Positions 59,230 to 64,000 of a DNA stretch of 64,000 nucleotides are shown piece after piece; the first letter of the stretch is position 1, and each line of letters begins with the position of its first letter. The translations under genes were made by a program, and so were the position numbers. The notes below the pieces were generated by a model that worked only from the letters and a program-made list of their open reading frames with translations, was not told where the DNA came from and ran no database searches. The stretch is taken from positions 24,431 through 88,430 of the forward strand of contig CAKSEH010000006.1 of NCBI GenBank assembly GCA_934446475.1, given 5' to 3'. Source of the stretch: an uncultured Eubacteriales bacterium (GTDB lineage Bacteria > Bacillota > Clostridia > Oscillospirales > Acutalibacteraceae).

Positions 59230-61050
59230 ATGGTTCGTACACACGTACTTATCTGCGGCGGTACAGGCTGTACCTCGTCCGGCAGTAAGGCTATTCAGCA
59301 GGCTTTCGCCGAAAACATCGAAAAGAACGGTCTGAAAGAAGAAATCAAGATAGTTCAAACGGGATGTTTCGGTCTCTGCGCACTCGGTCCTGTTGTTATA
59401 GTTTATCCTGACGGTACTTTTTACAGCCGTGTTACTCCGGATGATGTTGCCGAAATAGTTGAAGAACATCTTTTAAAGGGCAGAGTTGTTGAACGCCTTG
59501 TTTATAACGACACAGGCTCAATGGAAGCAATTGAAGAGGGTCACGTTTCCCTTAACGATACTGCTTTCTATAAGACTCAAAACCGTGTTGTTCTGCGCAA
59601 CTGCGGCGTTATAGATCCTGAAAACATCGATGAATACATAGCGATGGACGGTTATGCCGCTCTCGGCAAGGTCCTGACCGAAATGACACCTGAAGACGTT
59701 ATTAAATGCGTTACGGATTCGGGCCTCAGAGGAAGAGGCGGCGGCGGCTTCCCGACCGGATTTAAATGGTCTCTCTGTGCTCCTAACAAAGCTCCGCAGA
59801 AATATGTTGTATGTAATGCGGACGAAGGCGACCCCGGCGCATTTATGGATCGTTCCGTTCTTGAGGGAGACCCCCACTGTGTTATCGAAGCTATGGCAAT
59901 AGCAGGTTATGCTATAGGCGCAACAAAGGGATATATATACGTCCGTGCGGAATACCCGATAGCTGTTAAGCGTTTGGAGATCGCCATAGATCAGGCAAGA
60001 GAATACGGACTTCTCGGCAAAAATATTTTTAACTCCGGTTTTGATTTTGACCTTACGATAAGACTCGGTGCCGGTGCGTTTGTCTGCGGTGAAGAAACCG
60101 CTCTTATGACCTCTATCGAAGGCAACAGAGGCGAACCGAGACCTCGTCCCCCCTACCCTGCTGTTAAAGGTCTTTACAACTCGCCGACGGTTGAAAACAA
60201 TGTTGAGACTTTCGCCAACATCCCCCAGATAATTTTAAAGGGCGCCGATTGGTTTGCATCAATGGGTACACAGAAATCAAAGGGAACAAAGGTATTTGCT
60301 CTCGGCGGTAAGATAAAGCATACCGGTCTTGTTGAAATACCTATGGGCACGACCCTCCGCCACATTATAGAGGATATCGGAGGCGGTATACCCAACGGCA
60401 AAAAATTCAAGGCCGCTCAGACGGGCGGACCGTCCGGCGGATGTATTCCCGCAAACCTCATTGATACAGAGGTTGATTACGATAACCTCACTGCAATCGG
60501 CTGTATGATGGGCTCGGGCGGACTTATAGTTATGGACGAAGACAACTGTATGGTTGATATGGCTAAATTCTTCCTTGAATTTACTGTTGACGAATCCTGC
60601 GGAAAATGCACACCTTGCAGAGTCGGTACAAAGAGACTTCTTGAAATCCTTGATAAAATAACAAAGGGTAAGGGCACACTTGAAGATATTGACCGCCTCG
60701 AAGAGCTTTGCCTTTACATAAAGCAAAACTCTCTTTGCGGACTCGGACAGACTGCTCCGAACCCGGTTCTTTCAACACTTAAGTTCTTCCGTGATGAATA
60801 TGTTTCTCACGTTGTTGACAAGAAATGTCCTGCCGGAGTATGTAAGGATCTTCTCACATACTCGATAAACAGAGACACCTGTATCGGTTGCGGTATGTGT
60901 GCAAGGAACTGCCCTGTATCCGCAATTTCAAAAACAGACTACATTGCTCCCTCTCATAAGCTTCCGTCTTATATAATAGACGCCTCCAAGTGCATTAAGT
61001 GCGGCGTTTGTATGGGCAATTGTAAGTTTAAAGCAATAAGCAAAAACTAA
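59230..61050 (+). CDS. hydB: NADH-dependent [FeFe]-hydrogenase subunit B (NuoF-like)
   Basis: A 606-residue flavoprotein subunit. N-terminal [2Fe-2S] thioredoxin-like domain (ICGGTGCTSSGS, QTGCFGLCALGP); NuoF core with NAD-binding GLRGRGGGGFPTGFKW, FMN-binding CNADEGDPGAFMDRS; SLBB region; [4Fe-4S] motif SCGKCTPCRVG; and two C-terminal [4Fe-4S] motifs (CIGCGMCARNC, CIKCGVCMGNC). It oxidises or reduces NAD(H) at FMN and passes electrons to HydA. Confidence 0.95.
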   Translation: MVRTHVLICGGTGCTSSGSKAIQQAFAENIEKNGLKEEIKIVQTGCFGLCALGPVVIVYPDGTFYSRVTPDDVAEIVEEHLLKGRVVERLVYNDTGSMEAIEEGHVSLNDTAFYKTQNRVVLRNCGVIDPENIDEYIAMDGYAALGKVLTEMTPEDVIKCVTDSGLRGRGGGGFPTGFKWSLCAPNKAPQKYVVCNADEGDPGAFMDRSVLEGDPHCVIEAMAIAGYAIGATKGYIYVRAEYPIAVKRLEIAIDQAREYGLLGKNIFNSGFDFDLTIRLGAGAFVCGEETALMTSIEGNRGEPRPRPPYPAVKGLYNSPTVENNVETFANIPQIILKGADWFASMGTQKSKGTKVFALGGKIKHTGLVEIPMGTTLRHIIEDIGGGIPNGKKFKAAQTGGPSGGCIPANLIDTEVDYDNLTAIGCMMGSGGLIVMDEDNCMVDMAKFFLEFTVDESCGKCTPCRVGTKRLLEILDKITKGKGTLEDIDRLEELCLYIKQNSLCGLGQTAPNPVLSTLKFFRDEYVSHVVDKKCPAGVCKDLLTYSINRDTCIGCGMCARNCPVSAISKTDYIAPSHKLPSYIIDASKCIKCGVCMGNCKFKAISKN

Positions 61051-61067
61051 GAAAGGAGCCGAAAACA

Positions 61068-62825
61068 ATGGATATGATAAATTTAAAGATAAACGGCATA
61101 TCGGTAAGCGTGCCGAAGGGCTCCACTGTTTTAGAGGCTGCAAGGGCAGCCGGCGTGGAAATCCCCACACTCTGCTTTATGAAGGATAAGAACGAGATAG
61201 GTGCTTGCAGAATCTGCGTTGTAGAAGCAAACGAAGGCAGAGGATTCAGAGTTGTAACTTCCTGTGTTTATCCCGCAAGCGAGGGTATGGAGGTGCTCAC
61301 CAACTCCGAAAAAATTCAAAAGGCAAGAAAGACCACACTTGAGCTTATACTTTCAACCCACGATAAGAGCTGTCTTTCCTGCAAGCGTTCCACCAACTGT
61401 GAGCTTCAGAAGCTTTGCCGTGACTATGGCGTAGACGATGATGCATTCAGCGGATTTAAGCCTAAATATGAGCTTGACGAATCTACACCTCACCTTGTAA
61501 GGGATAACAACAAATGTATCCTCTGCCGCCGCTGCATTGCTGCCTGCAATGAACAGTATGTAAGCGTTATCGGTGCCAACGACAGAGGTATTGACACAAG
61601 AATAGGTCAGGCATTCAATCTTGATCTTGCACACGTTCCCTGCATCTCCTGCGGACAGTGTACTGTAGTCTGTCCCACGGGCGCCCTTACCGAAAAGGAC
61701 GATACCGATAAGATTTGGGAGGCTCTTTCAGATCCAGAAAAGACAGTCGTTGTTCAGACAGCTCCATCTATCCGTGCCACCCTCGGAGAATGCTTCAATA
61801 TGCCGATAGGCACAAATGTTGAGGGCAAAATGGTAGCTGCTCTCAGGAGACTCGGCTTTGATAAAGTATTCGACACAGATTTCGGTGCAGACCTCACAAT
61901 AGTTGAAGAAGCAAACGAATTGGTTGAACGCATTAAAAACGGCGGCACTCTCCCGATGATAACCTCCTGCTCACCCGGTTGGGTTAAATTCTGCGAATAC
62001 TATTATCCCGATATGCTCGGCCATCTTTCAAGCTGCAAATCACCGCAGCAGATGACAGGTGCGGTTATAAAAACCTATTGGGCGGAAAAAGAAGGAATAG
62101 ACCCCGAGAATATCGTTTGTGTATCGGTTATGCCCTGCACGGCAAAGAAGTTTGAAATAGGTCGTAACGATCAGTCTGCAGCAGGCGTTCCCGATGTTGA
62201 TATAGCAATAACAACAAGGGAACTCGGCAGAATGATTGAAAGAGCCGGAATAAGCTTTACTATGCTTCCCGACGAGGAATTTGACGATCCGTTTGCCACA
62301 GATACCGGTGCCGCAGTAATATTCGGTGCTACCGGCGGCGTTATGGAAGCTGCCCTCAGAACCGCAAATGATTGGCTTACAGGCAAGGACAATACAGAAA
62401 TTGAGTTTGAAGCCGTAAGAGGAACTATGGGACTTAAGGAAGCCACCGTTAATATAAACGGTTCCGACATAAAGGTTGCCGTTGCTTCAAGCGGCGGCGC
62501 TGCAAAGGTTGTTATGGATCAGCTTAAGGCAGGAAACCCCGCAGGCTGGACATTTATTGAGATAATGGGTTGCCCCGGCGGCTGCGTAAACGGCGGCGGT
62601 CAGCCTATCCAGCCTCAGTATATCCGTGATACCGTTGACCTTAAAGCAGTGAGAGCCAAGGCGCTCTATGAGCAGGACAGAAATATGCCTATGCGTAAGT
62701 CGCATGAGTCACCTGCCGTAAAGACACTCTATAAGGAGTGGTATACCGACGGTTTCGGCGGTCACAAGGCTCACCACGACCTGCACACAACATATGTTAA
62801 GAGAGAAAAGTTCCCTAAAAACTGA
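61068..62825 (+). CDS. hydA: NADH-dependent [FeFe]-hydrogenase catalytic subunit A
   Basis: A 585-residue hydrogenase. The N-terminal [2Fe-2S] domain (GACRICVVEANEG), the His/Cys cluster segment (HDKSCLSCKRSTNC), two [4Fe-4S] motifs (CILCRRCIAAC, CISCGQCTVVC) and the H-cluster domain (TSCSPGW, VMPCTAKKFE, MGCPGGCVNGGGQ) are present, ending in the small-subunit-like RKSHESPAVKTLYKEW tail. AAAGGAG precedes the ATG. It makes or uses H2. In the first H-cluster motif Ser 302 replaces the second Cys of the classical TSCCPGW form (see findings). Confidence 0.95.
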   Translation: MDMINLKINGISVSVPKGSTVLEAARAAGVEIPTLCFMKDKNEIGACRICVVEANEGRGFRVVTSCVYPASEGMEVLTNSEKIQKARKTTLELILSTHDKSCLSCKRSTNCELQKLCRDYGVDDDAFSGFKPKYELDESTPHLVRDNNKCILCRRCIAACNEQYVSVIGANDRGIDTRIGQAFNLDLAHVPCISCGQCTVVCPTGALTEKDDTDKIWEALSDPEKTVVVQTAPSIRATLGECFNMPIGTNVEGKMVAALRRLGFDKVFDTDFGADLTIVEEANELVERIKNGGTLPMITSCSPGWVKFCEYYYPDMLGHLSSCKSPQQMTGAVIKTYWAEKEGIDPENIVCVSVMPCTAKKFEIGRNDQSAAGVPDVDIAITTRELGRMIERAGISFTMLPDEEFDDPFATDTGAAVIFGATGGVMEAALRTANDWLTGKDNTEIEFEAVRGTMGLKEATVNINGSDIKVAVASSGGAAKVVMDQLKAGNPAGWTFIEIMGCPGGCVNGGGQPIQPQYIRDTVDLKAVRAKALYEQDRNMPMRKSHESPAVKTLYKEWYTDGFGGHKAHHDLHTTYVKREKFPKN

Positions 62826-62837
62826 TTTTAACATTTT

Positions 62838-62872
62838 ATCAGCCGCAGTTTAAAGACTGCGGCTGATGTTTT
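62838..62872 (+). terminator. Terminator of the hydrogenase operon
   Basis: ATCAGCCGCAGT (62838-62849) pairs perfectly with ACTGCGGCTGAT (62856-62867), followed by GTTTTT. Confidence 0.88.
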
Positions 62873-62938
62873 TAAATGTCAGGCCGGCAAGAATAATCAA
62901 AGGCTGCCCCAAACGGCATATTTTCATTTATTTCCTTT

Positions 62939-63149
62939 ATAATGGCTATTGAAAGTCGAAATAGTGTAAAACTACACTATTTCGACACCAAATCTTTGAT
63001 TTGGTCACAAATTTTCTTTGAAAATTTGTCAAGGTCCATTGCAATGAATATAGGCAAAATTAAATTTATGAAAATTTAATTTTGCTTAAGGCCGATAAAA
63101 TCGGCTTGCCGAAACAATTTTTGGTGTTTCGACATTCTATAATCATTAT
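62939..63149. mobile_element. Small palindromic repeat element, copy B (intact)
   Basis: A 211-bp element with imperfect 23-base terminal inverted repeats (19 of 23 paired). Inside are consecutive hairpins: AAATAGTGTA/TACACTATTT, CCAAATC/GATTTGG, ACAAATTTTC/GAAAATTTGT, AAAATTAAATTT/AAATTTAATTTT and GCCGAT/ATCGGC. It matches 31281-31761 in reverse orientation once the nested element there is removed. No transposase is encoded. It lies between the hydrogenase terminator and the tRNA-Ser promoter. Confidence 0.85.
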
Positions 63150-63195
63150 AATGAGCTGAAAACAAGTCAAAACAAGACAAAATACCAAATAAAAC

Positions 63196-63224
63196 TTGAC
63201 TTTTTGACAGTAATAAAATACAAT
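63196..63224 (+). promoter_or_regulatory. Promoter ahead of the tRNA-Ser region
   Basis: TTGACT (63196-63201), 17 bases, TACAAT (63219-63224). It precedes the truncated tRNA-Ser copy by about 30 bases; no comparable signal lies directly before the intact tRNA. Confidence 0.6.
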
Positions 63225-63254
63225 ATTCGAATACCCTTTTTAAGGTATGAATAT

Positions 63255-63296
63255 GGAGACGTATCGAAGTGGTCATAACGGGGCTGACTCGAAATC
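63255..63296 (+). pseudogene. Truncated tRNA-Ser (5' half only)
   Basis: These 42 bases run from the acceptor 5' strand GGAGACG through the D-arm to the anticodon loop CTCGAAA, then the sequence diverges. It matches the intact tRNA-Ser at 63448 except in five bases of the anticodon stem. The 3' half (variable arm, T-arm, acceptor 3' strand) is missing, so it cannot form a tRNA alone. Confidence 0.8.
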
Positions 63297-63447
63297 TTCC
63301 TCGGCTGACGGAAGCCCGACTTCCGCAAAGCCTTTAACCGTGCGGTTTTCGGGCACTTTCCCGCCGCAGGCACAACGTGAGTTCTAACAGAAATTCTAAT
63401 ACAACCGAATATTTGCGTTAATCTCGGTTTTCCGAGTTAACATATAT
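63297..63447. other. Spacer between the truncated and intact tRNA-Ser copies
   Basis: Here 151 bp carry small hairpins (GGAAG/CTTCC near 63314, CTCGG/CCGAG near 63424) and no credible gene. With the 42-base direct repeat at its edges it could be a small insertion or a duplication scar. Confidence 0.5.
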
Positions 63448-63536
63448 GGAGACGTATCGAAGTGGTCATAACGGACATAACTCGAAATCATGATGCCCCT
63501 TGAGGGACGAGGGTTCGAATCCCTCCGTCTCCGCCA
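63448..63536 (+). tRNA. tRNA-Ser (anticodon CGA)
   Basis: An 89-base class II tRNA with encoded CCA: acceptor GGAGACG/CGTCTCC, anticodon loop CTCGAAA (anticodon CGA), variable arm GCCCCTTGAGGGAC, and T-arm GAGGG TTCGAAT CCCTC. The anticodon stem has one A-C mismatch, where the truncated copy carries the canonical G-rich stem half. A terminator hairpin follows. Confidence 0.9.
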
Positions 63537-63539
63537 AAC

Positions 63540-63578
63540 AATCAGCCGGATCCCGGTTATTCCGGGACTCGGCTGATT
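63540..63578 (+). terminator. Terminator after tRNA-Ser
   Basis: AATCAGCCG (63540-63548) pairs with CGGCTGATT (63570-63578) with an inner TCCCGG/CCGGGA stem. The T tail is weak. Confidence 0.6.
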
Positions 63579-63590
63579 CATATTTATGTC

Positions 63591-63710
63591 ACCGGAGGTA
63601 GAGCGTCGTAACGCTCGGGGATCGTAAGGCGCAAGCCTTGCAGGCCGCATACCGGATTAGGTGTCGAGTGCGCTCGGTTATTACTTTGTAATGACCGGGT
63701 ATTTTTATTT
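63591..63710 (+). promoter_or_regulatory. Structured leader with terminator ahead of the GNAT gene
   Basis: Hairpins GAGCGT/ACGCTC (63601-63616) and AAGGC/GCCTT (63626-63639) lie between two ACCGG blocks (63591-63595, 63651-63655). A 12-bp terminator stem (63673-63684 with 63688-63699) with a T-rich tail follows, four bases before the ribosome-binding site of the next gene. This layout suits a regulatory leader or attenuator; no known class was recognised. Confidence 0.4.
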
Positions 63711-63723
63711 TTCGGAGGGAATT

Positions 63724-64000
63724 ATGAAAAACACAAAAGTAACCCTTGCACCGCTGGAAGCGGAAGATCGTGAGCACTTCATTCTTGATAATCAGGAGTC
63801 TTTCAAGTATGGCGCAGTTGAAGAATTCGGGCTGCGGGACGACCATTTTGATGAGGATGGAGAGATCATCTCCCGCGCAACCATTGAGCAAAGCATTGAT
63901 GCGCCCGACAGCGAGACATATCAAATTCTGTATGATGGCAGAAAGGTTGGCGGTGTGGTGCTGAAAATCGACAAAGAGACACATCACAACGAGCTGGAAC
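63724..64000 (+). CDS. GNAT-family N-acetyltransferase (partial, N-terminus)
   Basis: The frame starts at ATG 63724, four bases after GGAGGG, and stays open to the right edge (92 codons). It begins MKNTKVTLAPLEAEDREHFI and contains YQILYDGRKVGGVVLKIDKE, the early strands of a GNAT acetyltransferase. The acetyl-CoA loop lies beyond the window. Codon choice (GAG, CTG, GGC, CGC) is more GC-rich at third positions than in most of the window, a possible sign of transfer. Confidence 0.7.
   Translation, partial: MKNTKVTLAPLEAEDREHFILDNQESFKYGAVEEFGLRDDHFDEDGEIISRATIEQSIDAPDSETYQILYDGRKVGGVVLKIDKETHHNELE

Noticed and set aside
62939..63149. CRISPR array
   Set aside because: The hairpins differ from each other and are not regularly spaced direct repeats with unique spacers.
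63396..63650. 84-codon minus-strand frame over tRNA-Ser
   Set aside because: It reads antisense through a tRNA gene and a terminator, giving the spurious RRDSNPRPS type peptide often mis-annotated at tRNAs.

Overview
The window reads as chromosomal DNA of an anaerobic, endospore-forming member of the Clostridia, most like gut Oscillospiraceae/Ruminococcaceae. Supporting this are a complete spoIIIAA-AH operon, sigG, spoIVB and a sigH-like sigma factor, a trimeric NAD-linked [FeFe]-hydrogenase operon, AddAB instead of RecBCD, QueH, cyclophilin and DegV paralogs, strong GGAGG ribosome-binding sites, frequent TTG/GTG starts, and a dockerin-bearing secreted protein. The genus cannot be fixed from the sequence alone. 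No rRNA, CRISPR array, phage or plasmid module was seen.

Layout. 1-4 kb: amino-sugar catabolism (manA fragment, nagA, ROK kinase, nagB) facing an AraC-type regulator across a shared control region. 4-12 kb: esterase, DegV, ComEC-like metallo-hydrolase, FtsK/SpoIIIE translocase, GH25 lysozyme lipoprotein and a ClpP-like TepA protease. 12-19 kb: sugar acetyltransferase, SpoIVB, HtrA with a PhoB/PhoR-type two-component system, a likely structured non-coding RNA, a zinc-ribbon protein and a SigH-like sigma factor. 19-31 kb: phosphoglucomutase, a heterodimeric ABC exporter, ispE, VanZ-like protein, polysaccharide deacetylase, a second DegV, an AT-rich single ABC exporter, and sigG behind a good SigF/SigG-type promoter. 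31-32 kb: a small non-autonomous transposon-like element nested inside another, followed by tRNA-Thr and an XRE regulator. 32-47 kb: addBA, a C39-like/RHS/dockerin protein, two GT2 glycosyltransferases, rfbA, cyclophilin and uvrC. 47-54 kb: a small lipoprotein, rpsT, queH, an Asp23 protein and the spoIIIA operon. 54-63 kb: the hydrogenase operon. 63-64 kb: a second copy of the outer repeat element, a duplicated tRNA-Ser region and the start of a GNAT acetyltransferase.

Functional picture. Two sporulation channel and checkpoint modules (SpoIIIA, and SpoIVB with SigG) lie among housekeeping DNA repair, envelope and signalling genes. The hydrogenase operon carries the catalytic trimer (HydC, HydB, HydA) together with a probable sensory hydrogenase paralog, two GHKL/anti-sigma-like ATPases, two DRTGG proteins, a PHP protein and a thioredoxin-like ferredoxin. 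This suggests that H2 or redox sensing is wired into expression of the fermentative hydrogenase. The most informative new observations are the nested inverted-repeat elements, for which this same window supplies the empty target site, the pseudoknot-forming RNA candidate at 18.0-18.27 kb, the duplicated tRNA-Ser 5' half, and several promoter and operator signals.
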